A DNA stretch of 64,000 bases from Xylophilus sp. GW821-FHT01B05 (lineage in GTDB: Bacteria; Pseudomonadota; Gammaproteobacteria; Burkholderiales; Burkholderiaceae_C), in assembly GCA_038961845.1 (NCBI GenBank), contig CP152408.1, positions 372,001 through 436,000 of the forward strand, given 5' to 3'. Position numbers and translations under genes: made by a program. The notes beneath the pieces were generated by a model, which saw only the letters and a list, made by a program, of their open reading frames with translations, was not told where the DNA came from and did not search any database. Of the stretch, positions 35,459 to 43,313 are shown piece by piece (the stretch's first letter is position 1; each line of letters opens with the position of its first letter).

Positions 35459-36235
35459 TCAGGCGTGGTTCGATGACAGGATCTGGCCCAGGAAGGTGCG
35501 GGTCTTCTCGTGCTGCGGCTGGGCAAAGAACTGCGCGGGTGGCGCCTGCTCGATGATCTTGCCGTCGGCCATGAAGATCACGCGGTCGGCCACGCTGCGG
35601 GCAAAGCCCATTTCGTGCGTCACGCACAGCATGGTCATGCCGTCTTCGGCCAGGCCGATCATGGTGTCGAGCACTTCCTTGACCATCTCAGGGTCAAGCG
35701 CGGAGGTGGGCTCGTCAAACAGCATGATCTTGGGCGTCATGCACAGGGCGCGCGCAATCGCCACGCGCTGCTGCTGGCCGCCAGAGAGTTGGCTGGGGTA
35801 CTTGCCGGCCTGCTCGGGGATGCGCACGCGTGTGAGGTACTTCATGGCTACCTCTTCGGCCTGCGCCTTGTCCATGCCGCGCGAGCGCATCGGCGCCAGC
35901 ATGCAGTTCTGCAAAATGGTCAGGTGCGGGAACAGGTTGAACTGCTGGAACACCATGCCGACCTCGGCGCGCACCCGGTCCACGTTCTTGCCGCCGGCGG
36001 TCAGCTCTATGCCATCGACCTCGATGCGGCCTTGCTGCACCGTCTCCAGCCGGTTGATGCAGCGGATCAGCGTCGATTTTCCCGAGCCCGACGGCCCGCA
36101 GACGACGATGCGCTCGCCGGCCTGCACCGCCAGATCGATGCCGGTCAGCACCTGGAACTGGCCGTACCACTTGTTCACGCCCTCCATGCGGATGATGGGG
36201 GCGGTGCTGATGGAGGACGCGACTGCGTTGGTCAT
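35459..36235 (-). CDS. polar amino-acid-type ABC transporter ATP-binding protein
   Basis: 258 residues from ATG 36235 (MTNAVASSIS). Walker A GPSGSGKST, Q-loop VFQQFNLFPHLT, signature LSGGQQQRVAIARAL and Walker B IMLFDEPTSALDPEMV: the GlnQ/AapP group of the PAAT family. Works with the permeases at 37193 and 37852 and the binding protein at 36370. Although the family mostly carries amino acids, the operon context points to a sugar acid such as 2-ketogluconate (inference). Confidence 0.9.
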   Translation of the reverse strand: MTNAVASSISTAPIIRMEGVNKWYGQFQVLTGIDLAVQAGERIVVCGPSGSGKSTLIRCINRLETVQQGRIEVDGIELTAGGKNVDRVRAEVGMVFQQFNLFPHLTILQNCMLAPMRSRGMDKAQAEEVAMKYLTRVRIPEQAGKYPSQLSGGQQQRVAIARALCMTPKIMLFDEPTSALDPEMVKEVLDTMIGLAEDGMTMLCVTHEMGFARSVADRVIFMADGKIIEQAPPAQFFAQPQHEKTRTFLGQILSSNHA

Positions 36236-36269
36236 AGCTCTCTGCTTTGGTCGATGGTGGCGGCTGCAT

Positions 36270-36366
36270 CCCCTTCGCAGGACACCGCGGAACCGGCTTT
36301 GCCGGGCCGTTGGTGTCGCCCCCAGCAAGGGGGTTGGCGAAGACACGAAGTGCGTAGCCTGGGGGG
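36270..36366 (-). repeat. intra-operon repeat, family B copy 4
   Basis: Reverse-strand copy between the binding protein and ATPase genes (marks on plus strand: GGAACCGGCTTTGCCGGGCC, CCCCCAGCAAGGGGGTTGGC, GTAGCCTGGGGGG). It follows the transcription direction of the operon, as do the other copies. Confidence 0.75.
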
Positions 36367-36369
36367 TTA

Positions 36370-37161
36370 CTAAAACGCTGGAAGGTCTGCGTCAAGCCAC
36401 TTGCGGTAGAGCTTGTTCAGCTCGCCATCGGCCTTGTGCCTGGCGATGAAGTCGTTCACCGTCTTCTCCAGCTCGGCCTGGCCCGGGCGCATGGCGACGC
36501 CCATGGCCTGCTGCACCAGGTTGAACTTGTTCTCATAAGTGCCGGCCGGTGCGCGCTTGGCGATCTGCGCGGCCACGGTGACCGAGCAGCCAATGGCATC
36601 GACCTGGCCCGACAGCAGCGCCTGCATGGCGGTGGCGTCGTCGTCGAAGCGGCGGATCTCCGTGCCCTCGGGCGCGGACTTGGTCACCGCGATGTCTTGC
36701 GTGCTGGCACGGGCCACGCCTACGCGCTTGCCCTTCAAATCGGCTGCGCTCTTGATGTCGTCCTTCTTCAGGCCGTAGAGCACGATGGTGGCGGCCGCGT
36801 AGGGCTGCGAGAAGGTAACTTGCTTGGCGCGCTCGGGCGTGATGGCGAGCGAGGCCACCAGCAGATCGACCTTGTTGGTCAGCAAGAACGGGATGCGGTT
36901 CGGGCCGGTGACCGGCACGATGTTGGCCTTGACGCCCAGGTCCTTGGCCAGCAGCTTGGCCACGTCGGCGTCGTAGCCGTCGGGCTGGTTCTGCGCATTG
37001 GTGGTGCCGTAGGGCGGGAAGTCCACCAGCATGCCGATGGTGATCTCGCCCTTCTTCTTGATGTCGGCCACGGTCTGTGCGTGGGCGGGAGCGATGGCGG
37101 CCAGGGCGGTGCCCAGCACCAGGGCGGCGGCGACGGTGCGGCGTTGCAGCAAGCGGTTCAT
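36370..37161 (-). CDS. PAAT-type ABC transporter substrate-binding protein
   Basis: 263 residues. Signal MNRLLQRRTVAAALVLGTAL with cleavage near AHA-Q. SBP_bac_3 fold: GEITIGMLVDFPPYGTTNAQ, QPDGYDADVAKLLAKDLGVK, RIPFLLTNKVDLLVASLAIT. The Arg of NRIPFLL and an Asp of QVDAIG are where amino-acid binders hold carboxylate and amino groups. Operon context suggests a sugar-acid ligand, so the pocket merits modelling. Followed by a family B repeat. Confidence 0.88.
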   Translation of the reverse strand: MNRLLQRRTVAAALVLGTALAAIAPAHAQTVADIKKKGEITIGMLVDFPPYGTTNAQNQPDGYDADVAKLLAKDLGVKANIVPVTGPNRIPFLLTNKVDLLVASLAITPERAKQVTFSQPYAAATIVLYGLKKDDIKSAADLKGKRVGVARASTQDIAVTKSAPEGTEIRRFDDDATAMQALLSGQVDAIGCSVTVAAQIAKRAPAGTYENKFNLVQQAMGVAMRPGQAELEKTVNDFIARHKADGELNKLYRKWLDADLPAF

Positions 37162-37192
37162 GGAAGTCTCCTGTTGGGATTTGGGGAAAGGC

Positions 37193-37846
37193 TCAGCGTG
37201 AAAGTGCGCCCGCCAGGCGCCGCTCCATGCGCGTGGCCAGCAGCGACAGCGGCCAGCACAGCACGAAGTAAATGGCCGCCACCACGCCGAACACGATCAG
37301 CGGCTGGAAGGTGGCGTTGTTGATGATCTGCCCGGCGCGCGTCACCTCGGTAAAACCAATGATGGCCGCCAGCGAGGTGCCCTTGATGATCTGCACCATG
37401 AAGCCCACGGTGGGCGGCACGGCGATCTTCCAGGCCTGCGGCAGCACCACGTCGCGCATGCGTGAGGCGTAGGAGAGATTCAGCGCCTCGGCCGCCTCCC
37501 ATTGGCCGCGCGGGATGGCCTGGATGCAGCCGCGCCAGATCTCGCCCAGGAAGGCACTTGAGTTGAGGATCAAAGCAATGCCCGCCGCCACCCAGGGATT
37601 GATGTCCAGGCCCAGCACCGGCGCGCCAAAGAAGATCAAAAACAGCTGCAGCAGCAGCGGCGTGCCCTGGAACACCTGCACAAAGGCCGTGGCCACGCCG
37701 CGCACCCAGGCCAGCGGCGACACCCGGCCCAGCGCCACCAGCAGGCCGCCGATGGAGCCGCCGACAAAGGCAATCGCCGACAGCGCCAGCGTCCACTTGG
37801 CCGCCTCGAGGATGAACAGGAATTCCGCAAAACCGAAGGTACGCAT
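37193..37846 (-). CDS. PAAT-type ABC transporter permease, subunit 2
   Basis: 217 residues, about five membrane spans. His/Glu/Gln permease signature WEAAEALNLSYASRMRDVVL with PQAWKIAVPP after it. The start is 5 bases after the stop of the first permease, and the two probably form the heterodimeric channel. Inner membrane. Confidence 0.9.
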   Translation of the reverse strand: MRTFGFAEFLFILEAAKWTLALSAIAFVGGSIGGLLVALGRVSPLAWVRGVATAFVQVFQGTPLLLQLFLIFFGAPVLGLDINPWVAAGIALILNSSAFLGEIWRGCIQAIPRGQWEAAEALNLSYASRMRDVVLPQAWKIAVPPTVGFMVQIIKGTSLAAIIGFTEVTRAGQIINNATFQPLIVFGVVAAIYFVLCWPLSLLATRMERRLAGALSR

Positions 37847-37851
37847 GGCGG

Positions 37852-38523
37852 CTACTTTCGATCCGGGTAGTTGAGCGTGGTGTTGAACACCAGCTTGAAG
37901 AAGGCCGAGAACGCCAGCGACAGCAGCAGGTAGATGGCGGCCACCACGATGTAGATCTCGAAGCTGCGGAAGGTCTGCGACTGCAGGTTGGCCGCGACCG
38001 AGGTCAGGTCATCGGCCGAGATGACGGACACCACAGCCGAGCTGAGCATCAGCAAGATGAACTGGCTGCTCAGCGCCGGGTAGATGGCGCGCAGCGCGGG
38101 CTTGATGATGACGAAGCGAAAGATCTCCCAGCGCTTCAGGTTGAGCGCCAGGCCGGCCTCGATCTGGCCCTTGGGGATGGATTCGATACCGGCGCGGATG
38201 ATCTCCGTGGCGTAGGCGCCCAGGTTCACCACCATGGCCGTCAGCGCCGCGGTGTGCGGCGTCCAGCGCAGGCCCAGCGCCGGCAGCGCAAAGAAAAAGA
38301 AGAACAGCTGCACCAGGAAGGGCGTGTTGCGGATCAGCTCGATATAGGCATTGATCGCAAAGCGCAGCGGCCGCGGCCCGGCCGTCTTGCCCCAGGCGCA
38401 CAGCACGGCCACCGCCAGGCCCAGCACCATGGCCATGAACGACAGCTCGATAGTCGTCCAGGTGCCCCTGAGCAGCAGCGGCCAGGCAGCAAAGACGTCG
38501 CCAAATTGGAAGGTGTAGTTCAC
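37852..38523 (-). CDS. PAAT-type ABC transporter permease, subunit 1
   Basis: 223 residues from GTG 38523 (MNYTFQFGDVF). Five membrane spans; NTPFLVQLFFFFFALPALG and the coupling loop GQIEAGLALNLKRWEIFRFV are typical of the HisM/GlnP group. It opens the kgu operon. The LacI-type operator at 38541-38554 lies 17 bases before its start codon, so bound repressor would block transcription of all seven genes. Confidence 0.9.
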   Translation of the reverse strand: MNYTFQFGDVFAAWPLLLRGTWTTIELSFMAMVLGLAVAVLCAWGKTAGPRPLRFAINAYIELIRNTPFLVQLFFFFFALPALGLRWTPHTAALTAMVVNLGAYATEIIRAGIESIPKGQIEAGLALNLKRWEIFRFVIIKPALRAIYPALSSQFILLMLSSAVVSVISADDLTSVAANLQSQTFRSFEIYIVVAAIYLLLSLAFSAFFKLVFNTTLNYPDRK

Positions 38524-38540
38524 TGGAGCATGCGTGGGTC

Positions 38541-38554
38541 TGAAACCGGTTTCA
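38541..38554. promoter_or_regulatory. PtxS-like LacI operator of the kgu operon
   Basis: TGAAACCGGTTTCA, a perfect 14-base palindrome identical to the operator known for Pseudomonas PtxS, 17 bases upstream of the first permease gene. Confidence 0.85.
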
Positions 38555-38617
38555 GTTTATCGCCGGGCCATGCATGCCAGCACTCGGGGATATCCCTAGC
38601 GTCGCGTATGCCGCACA

Positions 38618-38690
38618 CCAAAAATATGGGTCAAATATGCCTTTAGCCCAGGTGTGGACTGGGCTATTAGCTATCTATTTAGTAGTTTCC
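38618..38690. repeat. AT-rich intergenic repeat, family A copy
   Basis: AGCCCAGGTGTGGACTGGGCT hairpin region (38645-38664) then TTAGCTATCTATTTAGTAGT. Overlaps the last codons of the LacI gene (stop at 38679) and probably ends its transcript. Confidence 0.75.
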
Positions 38691-39740
38691 TGGCACGCGC
38701 GGCGATGAACCACGCGCCACCAGTTGCCCCGGCAGCAGGATTTCGCGCGGCGCAAGCGTGGCGCCGCGCAGGCGCTCCAGCAGGCACTGCGCCGCGGCGC
38801 GGCCGAGCGCGTCGGTGGGCTGTGCAATGGCCGACAGGCCGGGGCCGACCAGCGGCGCCCATTCGGTGTCATCGAAGCCGATAAAGCCCAGCTCGCGCCC
38901 AAACTGCCAACCCAGCCGCGCCACCGCTGCGGCCACGCGCAGGGTGGCGATCGCATTGCCGCTGAGCACGGCGGGCGCGCGCTTGCCGGCCTGCTGGCGC
39001 CACTGCTGCAGCGCCAGGCCGGTCGCGTCGTCACCCACATGCTCCAGCACCGTGCCGGCGATGCCGACCTCGGCCGTGAAGGCGAGGAAGGCGGCGCTGC
39101 GCTCCATCCGCGAGCTGACGCCGGCCACCGGCTCGGTCACCAGCAGCAGATCGCGGTAGCCCTGGTCAAACAAATGCTGCGCCGCCAGCCGCGTGGCGGC
39201 GGCGTTGTCGAGCGAGACGAAGTCGGCCTGCAGCGTGTCGTTGCGCCGGTCCACCAGCACCATGGGCCGGGCGTGGCGCGCGGCCTCGGCCATGGCGGCG
39301 GCGTCGTCGCCCACGCGGTTGAGGATGAAGCCCTCTACCTGGTAGGCGGCCAGCGCCTCGATCGCCTGGCGCTCGCGCCCGCCCTCGTTGCCCAGGTTGA
39401 ACAGCATCACCAGGTAGCCGGCCTCCTGGCAGGCCTGCTCGGCGCCGCGCAGCACCGCCACCGAATAGGGGTTGGTCACGTCGGCCACCACCAGCCCGAT
39501 GATGCGCGAGCGCCCGCGCTTGAGCGCCTGCGCCATGGGGCTGGGCGCATAGCCCAGCGCCGTCACCGCCACTTGTACCCGCGCCGCGATATCGGGCGTG
39601 AGCAAGGTCTCGCGGTGGTTGAAGAAGCGTGACACCGTGGCCTTGGACACGCCCGCCGCGCGCGCTACGTCGTCAATGGTGGCGCGGGCTGCGGGCGCAG
39701 AGGCGGGCGGGGTGAGCGGTGGTGCGGGCTTGCGGGGCAT
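38679..39740 (-). CDS. ptxS: LacI family repressor, PtxS-like
   Basis: 353 residues from ATG 39740. The LacI helix-turn-helix ATIDDVARAAGVSKATVSRF lies at about 20-39 with hinge PSPMAQALKRGRSRIIGLVV. A periplasmic-binding-like effector domain follows. It lies directly upstream of the kgu operon in the same direction, and matching operators occur before both. PtxS binds 2-ketogluconate and releases DNA, so derepression by that sugar acid is the likely logic. The last codons lie in a family A repeat. Confidence 0.85.
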   Translation of the reverse strand: MPRKPAPPLTPPASAPAARATIDDVARAAGVSKATVSRFFNHRETLLTPDIAARVQVAVTALGYAPSPMAQALKRGRSRIIGLVVADVTNPYSVAVLRGAEQACQEAGYLVMLFNLGNEGGRERQAIEALAAYQVEGFILNRVGDDAAAMAEAARHARPMVLVDRRNDTLQADFVSLDNAAATRLAAQHLFDQGYRDLLLVTEPVAGVSSRMERSAAFLAFTAEVGIAGTVLEHVGDDATGLALQQWRQQAGKRAPAVLSGNAIATLRVAAAVARLGWQFGRELGFIGFDDTEWAPLVGPGLSAIAQPTDALGRAAAQCLLERLRGATLAPREILLPGQLVARGSSPRVPGNY

Positions 39741-39741
39741 G

Positions 39742-39755
39742 GTGAAACCAGTTTC
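39742..39755. promoter_or_regulatory. PtxS-like operator at the repressor's own start
   Basis: TGAAACCAGTTTCA differs from the kgu operator by one central base and begins two bases upstream of the LacI start codon, fitting autorepression. Confidence 0.8.
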
Positions 39756-39854
39756 AGCGATGGTAGCGGTGCGGCTGCCTTGTCGCGGCTGGGACATTCA
39801 CCCCCCGGGTCAGGGTTGCTCCCTCTTGCCGCCGGCCCTGATTTGCGCGACAGT

Positions 39855-39876
39855 TTATTTACCGTGCGACAGGTAG
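39855..39876. promoter_or_regulatory. candidate TetR operator upstream of the enoyl-CoA hydratase gene
   Basis: TTATTTACC-GTGCGA-CAGGTAG, an imperfect inverted repeat. Aligns well with a second site at 41494-41515 upstream of the Bug receptor. The TetR gene lies between the two sites. Confidence 0.55.
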
Positions 39877-39918
39877 ATTTATGCATTCAATCTCCTGGAG
39901 CCATCAACAGAGGAGCCT

Positions 39919-40692
39919 ATGGATTACCAGACCCTGGAACTGGCGGTGCAGGATCGCATTGCCGTCGTCACCCTGAACCGTCCGCCCGTGAATGCGCAGA
40001 ACGCCGAGCTGCGCGGCGAGATCACGCAGGTGTTTGATGAGCTGTCGGACCGCGACGATGTGTCCGTCATCGTGCTGACGGGTGCCGGCAAGGTGTTCTC
40101 GGCCGGCGCCGATATCCGCGAGCGGCCCAATCTGGGCAGCACGCCCGGCGCCTACGGCCGCCACAACCGGTTGGTGCGCGAGTCCTACTACGCGGTGGTC
40201 GAGTGCAGCAAGCCCATCATCGCGGCGATCAACGGGCCGGCCATGGGCGCGGGCTTTGGGCTGGTGATGGCGGCCGACATCTGGGTGGCCTCAGAAGAGG
40301 CCTATGTCTCCATGCCCGAGATCAATGTTGGCCTGGCCGGCGGCGTGACCTTTCTGCAAGAGGTGTTTGGCCGCTCGCGCGCGCGCCGCATGTTCTACAC
40401 CGGCATGAAGGTGACGGGGCAGGAGCTGTACCGGCTCGGCCTGGTGGAAGCCTGCCTGCCGCCGGCCGAGCTGATGCCCTTTGCTATGGAGCTGGCGCGC
40501 GAGATCGCCTCCAAGAGCCCGATCGCCCTGCGCCTGGCCAAAGAGGCTGCGCGCATGACGCAGGTCATGCCTACCCGCGATGCCTATCGCTATGAGCAGG
40601 GCAACACCGTTGCCTTGTCAAAAACCGAGGATGCGAAGGAGGCGCAGCGCGCCTTTCTGGAGAAGCGCGCGCCGGTTTACAGCGGGCGCTGA
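39919..40692 (+). CDS. enoyl-CoA hydratase/isomerase family protein
   Basis: 257 residues, crotonase fold. Oxyanion-hole segments GAGKVFSAGADIRE and GPAMGAGFGLVMAADI, with the acidic residue in MPEINVGLAGG. ATG 39919 follows AGAGGAG. Hydrates an enoyl-CoA in a beta-oxidation-type route; the real substrate is unknown. The acyl-CoA dehydrogenases at 43314 and 44517 supply the preceding step in principle. A hairpin terminator separates it from the TetR gene. Confidence 0.88.
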   Translation: MDYQTLELAVQDRIAVVTLNRPPVNAQNAELRGEITQVFDELSDRDDVSVIVLTGAGKVFSAGADIRERPNLGSTPGAYGRHNRLVRESYYAVVECSKPIIAAINGPAMGAGFGLVMAADIWVASEEAYVSMPEINVGLAGGVTFLQEVFGRSRARRMFYTGMKVTGQELYRLGLVEACLPPAELMPFAMELAREIASKSPIALRLAKEAARMTQVMPTRDAYRYEQGNTVALSKTEDAKEAQRAFLEKRAPVYSGR

Positions 40693-40728
40693 GGGCATGC
40701 CCCCAGAGGGCGGCTGCTATTATCTTTG

Positions 40729-40762
40729 GCCCCGTCCGGGTGCGACCCGGCCGGGGCATTTT
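40729..40762 (+). terminator. intrinsic terminator after the enoyl-CoA hydratase gene
   Basis: Stem GCCCCGTCCGGG / CCCGGCCGGGGC with loop TGCGA, one mismatch, followed by ATTTTG. Confidence 0.7.
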
Positions 40763-40790
40763 GCGTCTCATATTCCAGAAGGACCCGCCC

Positions 40791-41435
40791 ATGGCAACCC
40801 GACAAACGGCCCCAGCGGCGACCCAGTCCGACACCCCGCCAGGCCGCAACCGTTCCGATGCGCGGCAAGAGCAATTGATCGAGATCGCCTGCCGCCTGTT
40901 CGCACAAAAAGGCTACGACGGCACCTCGCTGCGCGACATCGCCGACGAGGCCAAGATCACCAAGGCCGCGCTCTACTACCACTTCCCCAACAAGGAAGCG
41001 CTGTACGAGCGCATCGTGCTGGAGTCCATGCAGGCGCTGGTGGACTCGGTGCGCAGTGCCATGGCCGAGGGCGCCAGCCCCAAGGACCGGGTGCGCCTGT
41101 TCATGCAGGCCTCGGCTGATTTCCTGGACCGCAGCCGCAACTCGTGGATCGCCGGGTCCAACGCCTTCTGGTCGGGCAGCCAGGGCGACCCGCGCGCCGG
41201 GGCGGTCTATCTGCGTGATGAGTACGAGCACCTGCTGCGCGACTGCCTGAACGAGGCCATTGCGCAAGGCCAGTTCCGCCCGGTGGACCCGGCCATGGCC
41301 GGGCGCATGCTGCTGTCCATGCTGAACCACATCTGCCGCTGGCACTCGCCGCGCGGCCGCCTGAGCACGCGCCAAGTCATCGAGCAGTACCTGGACATGG
41401 CCTTCGGCGGCCTGTGCACGGCCCCGGCGCGCTGA
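40791..41435 (+). CDS. TetR family transcriptional regulator
   Basis: 214 residues from ATG 40791 (AGAAGGAC upstream). Helix-turn-helix GTSLRDIADEAKITKAALYYHF at about residues 45-66, followed by a TetR_C type ligand domain. Flanked by acyl-CoA genes and two matching candidate operators (39855, 41494), so it probably represses both transcripts and answers to an acyl-CoA intermediate, as do FadR/PsrA-type TetR proteins (inference). Confidence 0.88.
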   Translation: MATRQTAPAATQSDTPPGRNRSDARQEQLIEIACRLFAQKGYDGTSLRDIADEAKITKAALYYHFPNKEALYERIVLESMQALVDSVRSAMAEGASPKDRVRLFMQASADFLDRSRNSWIAGSNAFWSGSQGDPRAGAVYLRDEYEHLLRDCLNEAIAQGQFRPVDPAMAGRMLLSMLNHICRWHSPRGRLSTRQVIEQYLDMAFGGLCTAPAR

Positions 41436-41493
41436 GCGTTTTCCTGGCGTAGATCCCGGCCCCTCGCCATTCGCGAGGGTAAACCCCGGCGCG

Positions 41494-41515
41494 TTACTTA
41501 CCGGCCGTTAGGTAA
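41494..41515. promoter_or_regulatory. candidate TetR operator upstream of the Bug receptor operon
   Basis: TTACTTAC-CGGCCG-TTAGGTAA, an inverted repeat around CGGCCG with 18 of 22 symmetric positions, 22 bases before the next start codon. Confidence 0.6.
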
Positions 41516-41536
41516 ACTTTCTGGAGAGGTCTACCG

Positions 41537-42505
41537 ATGCATGCCATTCACCGACTCTTTCTTGCGCTGCTCCTGGGGCCGGAACTGCTGCCGGCGCAGG
41601 CCCAGACCTTCCCGTCCAAGCCGGTGCAGATCGTCGTGCCCTATGCGCCGGGCGGGCTGACCGACAACCTGGCGCGCATCGTCGCGCCGGCGCTGTCGGC
41701 CAAATGGGGCCAGCCGGTGCTGGTCGAAAACCGCAATGGCGGCGGCACCTCCATCGGCACCGCTGCCGTGGCACGTGCCCCAGCCGACGGCTACACGCTG
41801 CTGCTGACCGGCTTTGGCTATGTCGGCAACCCCTTGCTGATGAAGAACCTGCCCTATGACCCCAAGGACCTGGCGCCGCTCACCATCGTGGCCGACTCGC
41901 CCAGCGTGCTGTTCGTTTCGGCCAGGCTGCCGGTCAACAGCGTGGCCGAGCTGATCGCCTATGCCAAGGCACGGCCCGGGCAGGTGGTGTTTGCCTCTTC
42001 CGGCAATGGCTCCAGTCCGCATATCGCGGCCGAGCTGTTTGCCTCCCTCAACGGCATCGAGATCGTGCACGCGCCCTATCGCGGCAATGGCCCGGCGCTC
42101 AACGATCTGCTGGGCGGGCAGGTGCAGGCCCTGTTTGATTCGCCAGCCTCGCTGTCCTATGTGCAGGCCGGTCGGCTGAAGGCACTTGGCGTGGCCAGCG
42201 CACAGCCCATCGCCCGCGCGCCGCAACTGGTGCCGTTCGCGCAAGCGGGCGTGCCGGCGCTGAAGCAGTTCATTGCCGGCGGCTGGTTTGGCTTCTTCCT
42301 GCCCAGCAAGACACCGGCCGCGCTGCAGCAGCGCATCTACGCCGACCTGCGCGCGGTGCTGGAGCAGCCGGAGGTAAGCGCAAGCCTGGAGCGCGCCGGC
42401 GTCGAGCCGCGCCTGCAGACCACTGCTGAATTCACGGCCTATCTGCAGGCCGAACACGACCGTTGGGCGCCGGTAATCCGCGAGCGCAACATCAAATTGG
42501 AGTGA
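41537..42505 (+). CDS. Bug family (tripartite tricarboxylate type) solute receptor
   Basis: 322 residues with a signal peptide ending AQA-Q near residue 23. Bug marks: FPSKPVQIVVPYAPGGLTDN, VENRNGGGTSIGTAAVARAP, DGYTLLLTG and the C-terminal AGVEPRLQTTAEF. Periplasmic, binds a carboxylate. No TctA/TctB membrane genes are nearby, so it must use distant ones or act as a sensor, both common for Bordetella-type Bug proteins. Its stop is one base before the SDR start (TGAtATG). Confidence 0.9.
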   Translation: MHAIHRLFLALLLGPELLPAQAQTFPSKPVQIVVPYAPGGLTDNLARIVAPALSAKWGQPVLVENRNGGGTSIGTAAVARAPADGYTLLLTGFGYVGNPLLMKNLPYDPKDLAPLTIVADSPSVLFVSARLPVNSVAELIAYAKARPGQVVFASSGNGSSPHIAAELFASLNGIEIVHAPYRGNGPALNDLLGGQVQALFDSPASLSYVQAGRLKALGVASAQPIARAPQLVPFAQAGVPALKQFIAGGWFGFFLPSKTPAALQQRIYADLRAVLEQPEVSASLERAGVEPRLQTTAEFTAYLQAEHDRWAPVIRERNIKLE

Positions 42506-42506
42506 T

Positions 42507-43283
42507 ATGGCGACCTTAGCCAACACCATCACCAACGGCACCCACGCCGTTGACCTGCGCGCCCCGCGCCTGCAAGGCCGCCGCATCTTCATCACCGGCG
42601 CCGCCTCCGGCATAGGCGCCACCGTCGCCAAGCTGTTCGCAGCCGAAGGCGCGCGCGTGGCGTGGGCAGACCGGCAGGCCGTCAGCGCGCCCATCGGCGC
42701 GGATGACTTGTCCTTCGAGCTTGACGTGAGCGATGAAGCCGCCGTGCACAAAGCCGTGGATGCTGCCGCGGCAGCCTTCGGCGGGCTCGATGGCGTGGTG
42801 AATGCGGCGGGCGTGGCCAATACCGATCTGCTGGCCGAGTTGTCGGCCAGCGATTGGCGCCGTGTCATCGACATCAACCTGACCGGCAGCTTTTTGGTTT
42901 GCAGCGCCTGCGAGCCCTACCTGCGCCAGGCGCCGGGCGCCACCATCGTCAACTTCTCCTCCGGCCAGGGCCTGCAGCCCTTCCGCCGCCGTGGCGCCTA
43001 TGCGGCCTCCAAGGCGGGAGTGATCTCGCTGACCAAGACGCTGGCGCTGGAGTGGGCACCGATACGCGCCAACACCATCTGCCCTGGCGCGGTGGATACG
43101 CCCATGGTGCGCGCCGGCTACAGCGAAGAGGTGCTGCGCGAGCAGGTGGCGCCGCGCTATGCGCTGCAGCGCATCGGCCAGCCCGTGGAAATCGCCCACG
43201 CCGCGCTCTACCTCAGCTCGCGTGAATCCTCCTTCGTGACCGGCGTGGCCTTGGCCGTCGACGGCGGCCGCAGCTTCCATTGA
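42507..43283 (+). CDS. SDR family oxidoreductase
   Basis: 258 residues. TGAASGIG cofactor loop (residues 30-37), Asp at the end of strand two (ARVAWADR) favours NAD, NNA replaced by NAAG (VVNAAGVAN), catalytic Ser in NFSSGQG and YAASK. C-terminal GGRSFH is typical of the family. Probably a 3-hydroxyacyl or alcohol dehydrogenase of the surrounding acyl-CoA pathway. Coupled to the Bug gene upstream. Confidence 0.88.
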   Translation: MATLANTITNGTHAVDLRAPRLQGRRIFITGAASGIGATVAKLFAAEGARVAWADRQAVSAPIGADDLSFELDVSDEAAVHKAVDAAAAAFGGLDGVVNAAGVANTDLLAELSASDWRRVIDINLTGSFLVCSACEPYLRQAPGATIVNFSSGQGLQPFRRRGAYAASKAGVISLTKTLALEWAPIRANTICPGAVDTPMVRAGYSEEVLREQVAPRYALQRIGQPVEIAHAALYLSSRESSFVTGVALAVDGGRSFH

Positions 43284-43313
43284 AACGCGAGCAATCCCTT
43301 GCCTTCCTCCGAC

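Noticed and set aside
35316..36449. 377-residue plus-strand open frame
   Set aside because: Begins in the REP-like repeat (its translation is the usual nonsense of such palindromes) and runs antisense to a clear ATPase gene.
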